From an uncultured Acetatifactor sp. (GTDB lineage Bacteria > Bacillota > Clostridia > Lachnospirales > Lachnospiraceae): a stretch of 64,000 bases of DNA. Position numbers and translations under genes: made by a program. The notes under the pieces were generated by a model. It did not search any database and was not told the DNA's origin. It saw only the letters and a program-made list of their open reading frames with translations. The stretch lies in assembly GCA_947581865.1 (NCBI GenBank), contig CANPWA010000006.1, forward strand, positions 1 to 64,000, in the 5' to 3' direction. Shown here piece by piece: positions 53,607-62,234 of this stretch (the first letter of the stretch is position 1; each line of letters starts with the position of its first letter).

Positions 53607-54899
53607 ATGAATAATGAGACCAAAAAATTTGTGCCCTGCATCTACCTGTACCGCGGGCACGCCGTAAAGAGCCTGACAGATACCACGATCGTGGAGGTTG
53701 AGCCTCTGCGTCTGGTAAAGCTCTACAATGAGAATAACGCCGATGAACTGATCGTCTTTGATATGTCCGAAAGCGACGGAGAACACGAGGCAAACCTGGA
53801 TCTTCTGAAGGAAATCTGCGCCGAAGCGGAGATGGATGTCACCGGCGCCGGAAATATCAGCCGCATGGAGGATGTGAAAAAGATTCTCTACACCGGATGC
53901 AGACGCGCGATCCTCGACTATGAGAAGGAGAGCAACATCGCAGTCACGGAGGAAGTCTCCCTCAAATTCGGGAGGGATAAGATCTGGATCAGCTGCGATG
54001 ATCCCCGGATCCTTGCCGCAGAGCAGGAGAGGATCGAGAAATATGTGTCCGGCATGGTGCTCATGAACCCCCACCGGATCCGGGAGACCATGGAGGTCTG
54101 CGGGCTGCCCTTTCTGGTGCAGATCAATCGGATCGCGCTGAACAAACTCATTGAGATCTTTGCCTATGAAAAGGTCAGCGGCGTCACCGGAAATACCATT
54201 AATGACAACATCAAAGATCTTTTATCTCTCAAGGAGCTGTGTATACAGAATGACATCTCCGTAGAGACTTTGAAGAGCGCATACGCATGGTCGGATTTTA
54301 AGTTAAACAGCGACGGAATGGTACCCGTGGTGGTGCAGGATTACCGCACCGCGGAGGTCCTGATGGTGGCCTATATGAACGAGGAGGCCTACCGGGAGAC
54401 TCTGCGCACCGGGAAGATGACCTACTACAGCCGCAGCCGTCAGGAATTGTGGGTCAAGGGTGCCACCAGCGGGCACTTCCAATATGTAAAGAGCCTCACT
54501 GCCGACTGCGACATGGACACCATACTCGCGAAGGTTTCCCAGGTGGGAGCCGCCTGTCACACCGGAGCGAGGAGCTGTTTCTTCCATGAGATCGCGAAAA
54601 AAGACTATGAGACCGGAGACAATCCCCTGCAGGTATTTGAGGAAGTCTTTAACGTCATCAAAGACCGCAGGATCCATCCCAAGGAGGGCTCCTACACCAA
54701 TTATCTCTTTGACAAGGGCATTGACAAGATCCTCAAAAAACTGGGAGAGGAGGCGACGGAGATCGTCATCGCCGCCAAAAATCCCAATCCCAATGAGATC
54801 AAATATGAGATCAGCGATTTTCTCTATCACATGATGGTGCTCATGGCGGAAAAGGACATATCCTGGGAAGAGATCACTACCGAGCTGGCCAACCGCTAG
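53607..54899 (+). CDS. hisIE: HisA/HisF-like domain fused to HisI and HisE
   Basis: Three modules in 430 residues. The C-terminal two are canonical: HisI (about 226-335), phosphoribosyl-AMP cyclohydrolase, with D300-C301-D302-x-D304 and zinc cysteines C317 and C324; and HisE (about 340-430), phosphoribosyl-ATP pyrophosphatase, with KKLGEEATEIVIAAKN. The N-terminal 220 residues look like a (beta-alpha)8 barrel of the HisA/HisF type (GHAVKSL, DELIVFDMS, GAGNISRMEDVKKIL, GVTGNTINDNIKDLL), but the catalytic Asp of the first strand (IPCLDVKDG in HisF) is replaced (CIYLYRG, Tyr). It is probably a catalytically dead scaffold. GAGAGGAATAAGT precedes ATG 53607. hisA, hisF and hisH are not adjacent. 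Confidence 0.85.
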   Translation: MNNETKKFVPCIYLYRGHAVKSLTDTTIVEVEPLRLVKLYNENNADELIVFDMSESDGEHEANLDLLKEICAEAEMDVTGAGNISRMEDVKKILYTGCRRAILDYEKESNIAVTEEVSLKFGRDKIWISCDDPRILAAEQERIEKYVSGMVLMNPHRIRETMEVCGLPFLVQINRIALNKLIEIFAYEKVSGVTGNTINDNIKDLLSLKELCIQNDISVETLKSAYAWSDFKLNSDGMVPVVVQDYRTAEVLMVAYMNEEAYRETLRTGKMTYYSRSRQELWVKGATSGHFQYVKSLTADCDMDTILAKVSQVGAACHTGARSCFFHEIAKKDYETGDNPLQVFEEVFNVIKDRRIHPKEGSYTNYLFDKGIDKILKKLGEEATEIVIAAKNPNPNEIKYEISDFLYHMMVLMAEKDISWEEITTELANR

Positions 54900-54912
54900 C
54901 TAAGACCGGCTG

Positions 54913-55314
54913 CTAAGGGCGGCTGCCCGCGGGCGGATCTTCCGATGTGCTGCCCTGCTTTGTGACACTCTGAGAGGAAGCGGCATCCACCCATGCTGAG
55001 ATGCTGCTTTCATAACTTTCGGAAATTGCGGAAAAACACTGGCTCGCCTGGATTCCCAGAAATGTCCTTCCGGACATGTCACAGACGATGATCAGCAAAA
55101 ACAATCCCAGGGCCAGCAGCGCACGCAGGGGAAAGCTCTGAAATTCCTCTTCCGCTTCCCCATATTCGTCCAAATCTTCATAGTTTTCCGGCGTATATTT
55201 GGATGTTCCATAGAGCAGATGCTCCCGGTGGAACATATCATATCTGTCCCTCTGATTGCGGCTGCGGATCTGCCGCAGCAGCTCCAGTTTCTTTTCCGCT
55301 GAAATATTACTCAT
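54913..55314 (-). CDS. Single-pass membrane protein of unknown function
   Basis: A 133-residue protein with a basic, charged N-terminal third (residues 1-60, containing a tyrosine- and Glu-rich stretch around YTPENYEDLDEYGEAEEE), one membrane helix at about 64-82 (LRALLALGLFLLIIVCDM) and a Ser/Thr-rich outer region. N-in topology is likely. No family recognised. GGGAGGGAAAAAT precedes the ATG. It converges on the histidine operon 13 bases from its end and diverges from the radical SAM gene. Confidence 0.65.
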   Translation of the reverse strand: MSNISAEKKLELLRQIRSRNQRDRYDMFHREHLLYGTSKYTPENYEDLDEYGEAEEEFQSFPLRALLALGLFLLIIVCDMSGRTFLGIQASQCFSAISESYESSISAWVDAASSQSVTKQGSTSEDPPAGSRP

Positions 55315-55387
55315 ATTTTTCCCTCCCTGAAGAAATGACTGACGACTTGACTGTTACGATAAATCATATGCCCCAAAACCTCCTAAC

Positions 55388-55417
55388 TTGCAGAGGACGG
55401 ATGAATTATGATATAAT
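55388..55417 (+). promoter_or_regulatory. Candidate promoter of the radical SAM-rng operon
   Basis: TTGCAG, an 18-base spacer and TATAAT in the divergent gap, 28 bases before ATG 55446. Confidence 0.55.
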
Positions 55418-55445
55418 AGCGCATATCAAATATAAGGAGCCGTTT

Positions 55446-58142
55446 ATGCTTGAAAAACTGGCATTGTCAGAGGATATTCTGATGAAAATAGAAAAACCTG
55501 CCCGCTATATCGGCGGGGAGGTCAATTCCGTGATGAAGGATAAGCAGAAAGTGGCAGTTCGTTTTGCCATGTGCTTTCCCGATGTGTATGAGATCGGCAT
55601 GTCCCATCTGGGCATACAGATCCTCTACGGCATGTTCAATGACATGGAGGATGTGTGGTGCGAGCGCGTCTATTCCCCCTGGCTGGATCTGGACAAAATC
55701 CTGCGGGAGGAGAAGATCCCTCTCTTTGCGCTGGAGTCCCAGGATCCCATAAAGGATTTTGATTTTCTGGGCATCACCATCCAATATGAGATGTGTTATA
55801 CCAATATCCTGCAGGTGCTGGATCTGTCGGGCATCCCGCTCAATTCATCCGAGAGAGGGGAGGACTGCCCCATTGTCATCGGAGGGGGTCCCTGCGCCTA
55901 CAATCCGGAACCCATTGCGGATTTTTTTGATCTGTTCTACATCGGGGAGGGAGAGACCCGCTACCGGGAGTTATTGGATCTTTATAAGACCTGCAGAAAA
56001 GAAGGACGGACACGCCGGGAGTTTCTGCTTAAAGCCGCGCAGATTCCCGGCATGTATGTACCCCGGTTTTATCAGACGACCTATCATCCCGACGGCACCG
56101 TCGCCTCCTTTACCCCCACCGTGGAAGGCGTTCCGGCCACCGTTGTCAAAGAGCTTGCCATGGATATGGATGCCATTCCCTATCCCATGAAACCGGTGGT
56201 TCCCTATATCAAGGTCACTCAGGACAGAGTGGTTTTGGAAATCCAGAGAGGCTGTATCCGGGGGTGCCGCTTCTGCCAGGCGGGGCAGCTCTACCGTCCC
56301 GTGCGGGAGAGGGATCCGGATATCCTGTGTGATTATGCGATGCAGATGCTTCAAAATACCGGGCAGGAGGAAATCTCCTTAAGTTCCTTAAGCTCCAGCG
56401 ATTACAGCAGGCTTCCCGGGCTGATCGATTTCCTGATCCGGGAGTGCGGGGACAGACATGTCAACATCTCCCTGCCTTCCCTGCGCATCGATGCCTTTTC
56501 CCTGGATGTCATGAGCAAGGTGCAGGATGTGAAGAAATCCAGCCTGACCTTCGCCCCGGAGGCGGGCAGCCAGCGTCTGCGCAATGTGATCAACAAGGGA
56601 TTGACCGAGGAAGTCATTCTTCATGGAGCAGCCCTTGCCTTTGCGGGCGGATGGTCCCGTGTCAAACTGTATTTCATGCTGGGGCTGCCCACGGAGACGG
56701 AAGAGGACATCCGGGGCATCGCGGAGCTCTGCAACAAGATCGCTGCCGCCTATTTTGAGACGGTGCCGAAGGAAAAACGTGCCGCCGGGAGCGTACAGAT
56801 CGTAGCCAGCACCTCCTTTTTTGTCCCCAAGCCCTTCACTCCGTTCCAATGGGCGCCCCAGTGCACGAGGGAAGAATTTATCGAGAAAGCTTATCAGACC
56901 AAAAAGGCGGTCACGGAACAGCTCAATCAGAAACGGATCAAATACAATTGGCATGAGGCGGATGCCAGCGTCATGGAGGGTGTGCTGGCAAGGGGAGACC
57001 GCAGACTTTGCCGGGTGATCCGCAGAGTTTATGAAAAGGGCGGGTTCTTTGATGCCTGGAGCGAATATTACAGCCATTCCAGATGGCTGGAAGCCATAGA
57101 AGAGTGCGGTCTGAGCGTGGAATTTTACACAAGCCGCAGGCGGAAAGCCGACGAGATCTTTCCCTGGGACTTTATCGACTGCGGAGTGACCAAAGAATTT
57201 CTGATGCGGGAATGGGAGAAGGCACAGCGGGAGGAAATCTCCGAAAACTGCCGCAGGAAGTGTCAGGGCTGCGGCGCCGCCCGTTTTGGCGGCGGCATCT
57301 GCACCGCGCCTAAGGGCGGCAAAGAGGAAGATAACAGGGAACATTCCGGCACAAAGCCTGATGATGCGCCGTCCTCTTCCCGGAAGAAGGAACCGGAATC
57401 CCAGGATACTCCCAAAGATTCCCCGAAAAAGAATCTCCGGCTGCGCATCCGGTTTTCCAAGCACGGAAAGCTGCGTTTTATCGGTCATCTGGATGTGATG
57501 CGGTACTTTCAGAAGACGATCCGCCGGGCAGGGATCGACGTGGCATATACCGCAGGCTTCAGCCCCCACCAGATCATGTCCTTCGCCGCGCCTCTGGGCG
57601 TAGGGCTGGAGAGCAATGGGGAATATATGGACATTGAGGTATCTTCCATGACCTCCTGTGAGGATGTGATGGACAGACTCAATCAGGCGGGCGTCCCCGG
57701 CATCCGCGTCACCGGAGTGTATGTGCTTCCGGAGGATGCGGGAAACGCCATGGCCAGCGTCGCTGCCGCCTCTTACACAGTGCGTTTTGTCCCCGGAAAA
57801 GCTCCCGAAACCAATATCGCGGATGCGCTTCCCGGTTTTTTGGCGAAAGAATCCGTCTTTGTCACAAAGGAGGGTAAAAAGGGAACCCGACAGGTGGACA
57901 TCCGGCCCGGAATTTATGCTTGTAGCTGGGAGGGCCGCCCGGACAATGAACAAGGTTTTCTGAAACTTCTTGTGGATGCCTCCAGCGGCGGCAATATCAA
58001 GCCGGTACAGGTTGTGGAGGCGATCCTGGCAGATCATGGAGAGCTTCTTTCGGAAAATTCCCTTTTTGTCACCCGGGAAGAGACTTATGCAAACGCGGGC
58101 CCGGAGGGGGATTTTCATCCGGTGCCTTTGGGAGAACGATAA
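55446..58142 (+). CDS. B12-binding-like radical SAM protein fused to DUF2344
   Basis: An 898-residue protein of the TIGR03960 radical SAM family with the TIGR03936 (DUF2344) domain at its C-terminus. The N-terminal region (about 60-200) resembles a B12-binding fold. The radical SAM cluster is C270-x3-C274-x2-C277 (GCIRGCRFCQ). Near 600 a second Cys group (CRRKCQGCG ... GGIC) suggests an extra metal site. A disordered charged linker (about 620-660) leads to DUF2344 from about 664 (RFSKHGKLRFIGHLDVMRYF). Start ATG 55446 follows AAGGAG. Its function is unknown but it often precedes RNase G. The stop codon touches the next gene. Confidence 0.88.
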   Translation: MLEKLALSEDILMKIEKPARYIGGEVNSVMKDKQKVAVRFAMCFPDVYEIGMSHLGIQILYGMFNDMEDVWCERVYSPWLDLDKILREEKIPLFALESQDPIKDFDFLGITIQYEMCYTNILQVLDLSGIPLNSSERGEDCPIVIGGGPCAYNPEPIADFFDLFYIGEGETRYRELLDLYKTCRKEGRTRREFLLKAAQIPGMYVPRFYQTTYHPDGTVASFTPTVEGVPATVVKELAMDMDAIPYPMKPVVPYIKVTQDRVVLEIQRGCIRGCRFCQAGQLYRPVRERDPDILCDYAMQMLQNTGQEEISLSSLSSSDYSRLPGLIDFLIRECGDRHVNISLPSLRIDAFSLDVMSKVQDVKKSSLTFAPEAGSQRLRNVINKGLTEEVILHGAALAFAGGWSRVKLYFMLGLPTETEEDIRGIAELCNKIAAAYFETVPKEKRAAGSVQIVASTSFFVPKPFTPFQWAPQCTREEFIEKAYQTKKAVTEQLNQKRIKYNWHEADASVMEGVLARGDRRLCRVIRRVYEKGGFFDAWSEYYSHSRWLEAIEECGLSVEFYTSRRRKADEIFPWDFIDCGVTKEFLMREWEKAQREEISENCRRKCQGCGAARFGGGICTAPKGGKEEDNREHSGTKPDDAPSSSRKKEPESQDTPKDSPKKNLRLRIRFSKHGKLRFIGHLDVMRYFQKTIRRAGIDVAYTAGFSPHQIMSFAAPLGVGLESNGEYMDIEVSSMTSCEDVMDRLNQAGVPGIRVTGVYVLPEDAGNAMASVAAASYTVRFVPGKAPETNIADALPGFLAKESVFVTKEGKKGTRQVDIRPGIYACSWEGRPDNEQGFLKLLVDASSGGNIKPVQVVEAILADHGELLSENSLFVTREETYANAGPEGDFHPVPLGER

Positions 58143-59435
58143 ATGAGCCGTAATATCCGACCGAAAAACAAAATAACTCTGACGGAGAATCAGCGTCTCG
58201 CCCGACAGGGCGGAAAGCTGATCTTTACCCGTTTCAGGGATCAGGAATGCGCCCTGCTCATGGCCGATGACCGGCTGCGCGCCGTGCAGTTTTTTCCCGC
58301 TAAGCAAAGTGAGATCGGAGCGATCTATATTGCCAAAGTAAAAAATGCAGTCAGGCATCTGAATGCCTTTTTTGTGGAGATCGGCGAAAAAGAGCGCCGG
58401 ATCTGCTTTCTCTCCGGAAAGGATGCCGCGCATCCGTATCTGCTCAACCGCCCCTGGGACGGCAGAATCTTGGAGGGGGATGAGTTCCCGGTGCAGATCG
58501 TGCGGGATGGAAAGGGTGCCAAGCAGCCCTCCGTCACCACGCTGCTTTCCCTCTCAAACTCCTGTTTTGCCCTCAGTGTCGGGAATCGGCACATCGGTTT
58601 CTCTGCCAAACTGGATCCGGAGCAGAAAAAACAGCTCCGGGATATCCTTCATCGGCGGGGTGCCTCTGTCATTCCCGATTTTCCCGTTCCTGTGGGGCTG
58701 GTGGTGAGAACCCATGCCGCTGAGCTGATCGTGCAGGAGAGCATGCTGTGGGAGATGCTGAATCAGCTTACGGAAGATCTCGCCAGACTTTTTGACACGG
58801 CGGTCCACCGCACCTGTTTTACCTGTTTAAAAAATGCCCCTCTGTACTGGGAGGATGCCCTGGAACATCTGGTCTTTCCCGGGGAATACGAAGAACTTCT
58901 GACAGACAACCGGAAATTATATGAGCAGTTGAAAACCTCATCCCGCATTCCCGCTGATAAAACTGTCCGGCTATACAGTGAAGAAGAACAGGCGCAGCTG
59001 TCTCTGGCAAAGCTTTACAATCTGGACGCAAAGCTGGAGGAGGCCATAGGACGCCGTGTATGGCTCAGATCGGGCGGATATCTTATCATAGATCCGACAG
59101 AAGCATTGACGGTGATCGACGTCAATTCGGGCAAATACGAGGGTTTGGGGACTCCCGAAGAAACCTATAAACGGGTCAATCTCGAGGCGTCAGAGGAGAT
59201 TGCCAGACAGCTTCGGCTTCGCAATCTGTCCGGGATCATCATCGTTGATTTCATCAACATGAAATCCGAAGCGGACAGGGAGGAACTTATGCGGTATCTG
59301 ACAACCCTCACGGCAAAAGACCGCCAGCGTACCACAGTGGTGGATATCACCCCGCTGGGGCTTGTGGAAATTACCAGAAAAAAAAGCAGCAACTCCCTCG
59401 CGGAGCAGCTAAAAGTATGCCTTAGGCAGACCTGA
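58143..59435 (+). CDS. rng: Ribonuclease E/G family endoribonuclease
   Basis: Cleaves single-stranded RNA, in 5S/16S rRNA maturation and mRNA decay. The 430-residue protein has the S1-like domain (GAIYIAKVKNAVRHLNAFFVEI), RNase H-like and DNase I-like parts with catalytic metal Asp residues in VIDVNSGKYEG and VDFINM, and SEEIARQLRLRNLSGII. It is shorter than E. coli RNase G (489) and lacks the long C-terminal scaffold of RNase E. It starts right after the stop of the radical SAM gene, the usual arrangement in Clostridia. rplU and rpmA do not follow here. Confidence 0.9.
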   Translation: MSRNIRPKNKITLTENQRLARQGGKLIFTRFRDQECALLMADDRLRAVQFFPAKQSEIGAIYIAKVKNAVRHLNAFFVEIGEKERRICFLSGKDAAHPYLLNRPWDGRILEGDEFPVQIVRDGKGAKQPSVTTLLSLSNSCFALSVGNRHIGFSAKLDPEQKKQLRDILHRRGASVIPDFPVPVGLVVRTHAAELIVQESMLWEMLNQLTEDLARLFDTAVHRTCFTCLKNAPLYWEDALEHLVFPGEYEELLTDNRKLYEQLKTSSRIPADKTVRLYSEEEQAQLSLAKLYNLDAKLEEAIGRRVWLRSGGYLIIDPTEALTVIDVNSGKYEGLGTPEETYKRVNLEASEEIARQLRLRNLSGIIIVDFINMKSEADREELMRYLTTLTAKDRQRTTVVDITPLGLVEITRKKSSNSLAEQLKVCLRQT

Positions 59436-59466
59436 TGAAACAATAAGAAAGGAATCCGGCATAAAC

Positions 59467-60051
59467 ATGAGTGTGGAATTTGTAAATTTTGAGAAAGTGC
59501 GGGACAGTAAATATCTGAAAAATTACGAGATCACATATAAAAACAAAAACGGAAAGGAAAAAAAGTATGAGATCGTAAGCCGCAGGGATCTAAGATCCAT
59601 TGAGGATGTGGGCGGCGCGCCCAGCGGCGTGTCCATTGTTGCCACCTGCGGCGAAAAACTGTTGCTGCTCCACGAATTCCGCATGGGCGTCAACCGAGCC
59701 ATCTACAATCTCTGCGCCGGTATGATAGAAGAAGGGGAGAGTATCGAAGACTGTATCTCCAGGGAGCTTTACGAGGAGACCGGGCTGCGGGTAAAAAAAC
59801 TTTGGACCATCCTTCCGCCTTCCTTTTCCGCAGTGGGGATCTCCGACATCACCACTTATATCGCCTTTGCGGAGGTGGAGGGGGAATTTTCGGACCACTC
59901 CTCGGAGAATGAACAGATTGCTGCCCGGTTTTACGACAGGGAGGAAGTACGGAAGCTTTTGGAGACGGAAGCCTTCAGCTCCAGGGCGCAGATGGCGGCA
60001 TATTTTTTTGCCTTTCATGGTTTTTCCTGTTCATCGGGCGTGGAAGAATAG
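59467..60051 (+). CDS. NUDIX hydrolase, ADP-ribose pyrophosphatase-like
   Basis: A 194-residue NUDIX protein with box GMIEEGESIEDCISRELYEETGLR split here as GMIEEGE and RELYEETG, both matching the consensus. The N-terminal strand segment (VRDSKYLKNYEITYKNKNGK) and the size resemble ADP-ribose/nucleoside-diphosphate-sugar hydrolases of the NudF type, but the substrate is unknown. AAAGGAATCC precedes the ATG. It is 31 bases after rng and may be in its operon. Confidence 0.82.
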   Translation: MSVEFVNFEKVRDSKYLKNYEITYKNKNGKEKKYEIVSRRDLRSIEDVGGAPSGVSIVATCGEKLLLLHEFRMGVNRAIYNLCAGMIEEGESIEDCISRELYEETGLRVKKLWTILPPSFSAVGISDITTYIAFAEVEGEFSDHSSENEQIAARFYDREEVRKLLETEAFSSRAQMAAYFFAFHGFSCSSGVEE

Positions 60052-60074
60052 AAGAGTTTTAGGGAGTATATTAC

Positions 60075-60719
60075 ATGAACACGGATAATCCTTTCGGGAG
60101 TTATGATCCCAAATTCAGACTGCTCCACGAACTGGTCACAAAAAACGAACAGCTTGACTTTGCCATCCGTCAGGCGGAGCTGCAGCTTAGAAATGTGAAC
60201 AAAAAGCTGGACAGCCTTTGGTATGATTTAAAGCTGTTCAGTGTACTGTTCGTGATCGAGCTTCTCGTGGGAAAATTCCTCACATGGTTTACCTCCGACG
60301 TCTCCCCGGTCAATGCCGGTGTGGCGGTCATGTTCGTGCTCTTCAAATTCCTGTCCCTGTTATATCAGTGTTTTGTCATGCGTTTTGTGATGCCCCTCAC
60401 CTTTGCCCTGGCAGTTCTGAGCCTTTCACAAATCATTGAAAACAGGGACCGAGAGCTTTCCTTTGACCCTCCGCCTTTGGAGGGGGAATTAAATGGTGAG
60501 CTTCCAAATCGTGAAAAAAATTACCGGACAGAGCAGAAGAAACTGATCTACATTCTGACCAGATACTATATCGGTCAGGATACCATTAAACAACTCCGGA
60601 AACAGGTAGAACTGGAGCCGGAATCCATCACGCTGGCAGAGCTGAAGCATAGGCTGGAACAGATTCCCATTTACGAGCCGATCCGTTCCGCCAATCCGAA
60701 CTTTCAAAATAAGAAATGA
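60075..60719 (+). CDS. Membrane protein of unknown function, 214 residues
   Basis: A charged N-terminal region with a short coiled coil (about 20-45), two or three membrane helices between about 50 and 125 (FSVLFVIELLVGKFLTW, VAVMFVLFKFLSLLYQCF, PLTFALAVLSLSQII) and a soluble charged C-terminus of about 85 residues. The extent of the coiled coil suggests oligomerisation. No family is recognised. TTAGGGAG precedes the ATG, 23 bases after the NUDIX stop. Confidence 0.65.
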   Translation: MNTDNPFGSYDPKFRLLHELVTKNEQLDFAIRQAELQLRNVNKKLDSLWYDLKLFSVLFVIELLVGKFLTWFTSDVSPVNAGVAVMFVLFKFLSLLYQCFVMRFVMPLTFALAVLSLSQIIENRDRELSFDPPPLEGELNGELPNREKNYRTEQKKLIYILTRYYIGQDTIKQLRKQVELEPESITLAELKHRLEQIPIYEPIRSANPNFQNKK

Positions 60720-60755
60720 ATATAATAGCTAAAAAACAATGGCATTATATAGTAA

Positions 60756-61751
60756 ATGAAAAAGCGAATCTTACTTGAACCTGCTGCGGAAGCTGTCAGT
60801 ATGTCTGCATCCAGGTCCCCTCTTATTTTTCAGGTCCCACCCGCACAGGGCAGGGAAATCCTTGAACAAATCCAAAACTCCCCCGTCTGCATGTATCCTG
60901 CCCGCATACAGAGCATGGATGTGCATACGGAAAAATGGGCAGCCGTGAAAGTATTTATCATATGCCCTGAAAAACTGACCACCCCTTCCAACGTAATCTT
61001 ATATCTTCACGGAGCCGGATGGGTCTTCGGGAGTTTTCACACCCATGAGAAACTGGTAAGAGAACTGGCTGCCAGAACCGGCTGCATTGTAATTTTTCCG
61101 GAATACAGCCGCGCTCCGGAGGCAAAGTTCCCCGTAGCGATCGAACAATGTTATGAAATATTATGTAAAATACCCTCCATTTTAAGAAAAATCGGATCGC
61201 AAATGAACCCTCTTACACTGACTGTCGCCGGAGACAGCGTCGGAGGAAATATGGCAGTCGCAATCACTTTGCTTGCAAAATGGCGAAACGGTCCCTGTAT
61301 TCAAAAACTTCTTTTATATTACCCCGTCACCGATGCCAATTTCTGCACGGATTCCTACATCCGCTTTGCAGAAGGATATTACCTGTACCGTCAGGGGATG
61401 ATATGGTTCTGGGACCAATATACCTCATCCGACTGTGAGCGGAACCAAATCCTGGCTTCCCCTCTCAGGGCAGATGCAAAAGAGTTTCAATGTTTTCCTG
61501 CCACAATGATCCTCAACGGGCAGGCCGATGTCCTCAGAGAGGAGGGAGAGTGTTTTGCCTGTAAACTGAGGGAAGCAGGAGTGGACGTAACGGCGGTCAG
61601 ATTTCAGGGAATCATACATGACTTTGTGATGTTAAACGAACTGAACTGCACAAATGCCTGTCGTGCGGCGATGGCTTTGTCCGTCTCATGGATCAATGAA
61701 AAAAACAACGCCTCCCTGCGGCAGCCTGAACATTCGATACACTCTTTTTGA
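60756..61751 (+). CDS. Alpha/beta hydrolase of the HSL esterase type
   Basis: A 331-residue carboxylesterase-like protein. The oxyanion motif is HGAGW at 85-89 (a variant of HGGGW), the nucleophile elbow is GDSVGG with Ser161, and the acid and histidine are likely in NGQADVLREEGE and GIIHDF near the C-terminus. Such enzymes hydrolyse short-chain esters; the natural substrate is unknown. No clear ribosome binding site precedes the ATG (only GTAAATG), so expression may be low. Its neighbours give no hint. Confidence 0.83.
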   Translation: MKKRILLEPAAEAVSMSASRSPLIFQVPPAQGREILEQIQNSPVCMYPARIQSMDVHTEKWAAVKVFIICPEKLTTPSNVILYLHGAGWVFGSFHTHEKLVRELAARTGCIVIFPEYSRAPEAKFPVAIEQCYEILCKIPSILRKIGSQMNPLTLTVAGDSVGGNMAVAITLLAKWRNGPCIQKLLLYYPVTDANFCTDSYIRFAEGYYLYRQGMIWFWDQYTSSDCERNQILASPLRADAKEFQCFPATMILNGQADVLREEGECFACKLREAGVDVTAVRFQGIIHDFVMLNELNCTNACRAAMALSVSWINEKNNASLRQPEHSIHSF

Positions 61752-61773
61752 AAAAATATTTTTCCATTTGGGC

Positions 61774-61802
61774 TTGACAAATTAAGTCTAACGCATTAGA
61801 CT
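61774..61802 (+). promoter_or_regulatory. Promoter of the blaI-like operon
   Basis: TTGACA, a 17-base spacer and TAGACT. The -10 box is embedded in the first operator arm, so repressor binding would block RNA polymerase. Confidence 0.85.
61786..61801 (+). promoter_or_regulatory. BlaI-type operator, proximal
   Basis: GTCTAACGCATTAGAC, an inverted repeat with arms GTCTAA and TTAGAC. It overlaps the promoter spacer and the -10 box. It resembles BlaI/MecI operators in having short arms and A+T-rich ends. Confidence 0.8.
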
Positions 61803-61809
61803 AAATGTA

Positions 61810-61825
61810 GTCTAACAGATTAGAC
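61810..61825 (+). promoter_or_regulatory. BlaI-type operator, distal
   Basis: GTCTAACAGATTAGAC, the same arms with a different 4-base centre, 24 bases from the first (just over two helical turns), which would place two repressor dimers on nearly the same face of DNA. Confidence 0.8.
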
Positions 61826-61851
61826 TGACCGATCATTAAGGAGGAGCGCAT

Positions 61852-62217
61852 ATGGAGATACCAAAAGTATTTGAGAGTGAATATCGTTTCTGTCTGATCC
61901 TATGGGAAAACGAACCCATAGGCAGCACACAGCTGGCAAAACTGTGCCATGAAAAACTGGGATGGAGCCGTACCACCACCTATACGGTGATCAAACGTCT
62001 GTCCCAGCGCGGCGTGGTCAAAAATGAGAATACCATCGTGACCTCACTGGTGTCCAAGGAAGAGGTGCAGGCCGCCGAGATCGACGAACTGGTGGACAAG
62101 ACCTTCGAGGGCTCCATGCCCGCATTTATCGCGGCATTTACCAGACGCCAGAACCTGACCGAAGCGGAAATTGCCCAGATCCGCCGTATGCTTGACGATT
62201 ACGGACAAAAGGAGTAG
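61852..62217 (+). CDS. BlaI/MecI family transcriptional repressor
   Basis: A 121-residue winged-helix repressor. The N-terminal domain (1-75) has FRFCLILWENEPIGSTQLAK as helix one and two and GWSRTTTYTVIKRLSQRGVV as recognition helix and wing, as in BlaI. The short C-terminal domain mediates dimerisation. It is followed after 17 bases by a BlaR1-type protease gene and preceded by two identical-arm operators. The signal is probably sensed by the M56 protein, which cuts the repressor. GGAGGAGC precedes the ATG. Which compound is sensed is not visible. Confidence 0.92.
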   Translation: MEIPKVFESEYRFCLILWENEPIGSTQLAKLCHEKLGWSRTTTYTVIKRLSQRGVVKNENTIVTSLVSKEEVQAAEIDELVDKTFEGSMPAFIAAFTRRQNLTEAEIAQIRRMLDDYGQKE

Positions 62218-62234
62218 GAGAGGGGGGAAACGAT

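Noticed and set aside
56388..58433. Long minus-strand open frame (681 codons) opposite the radical SAM gene
   Set aside because: Same reason; lies over a gene with intact catalytic motifs on the plus strand.
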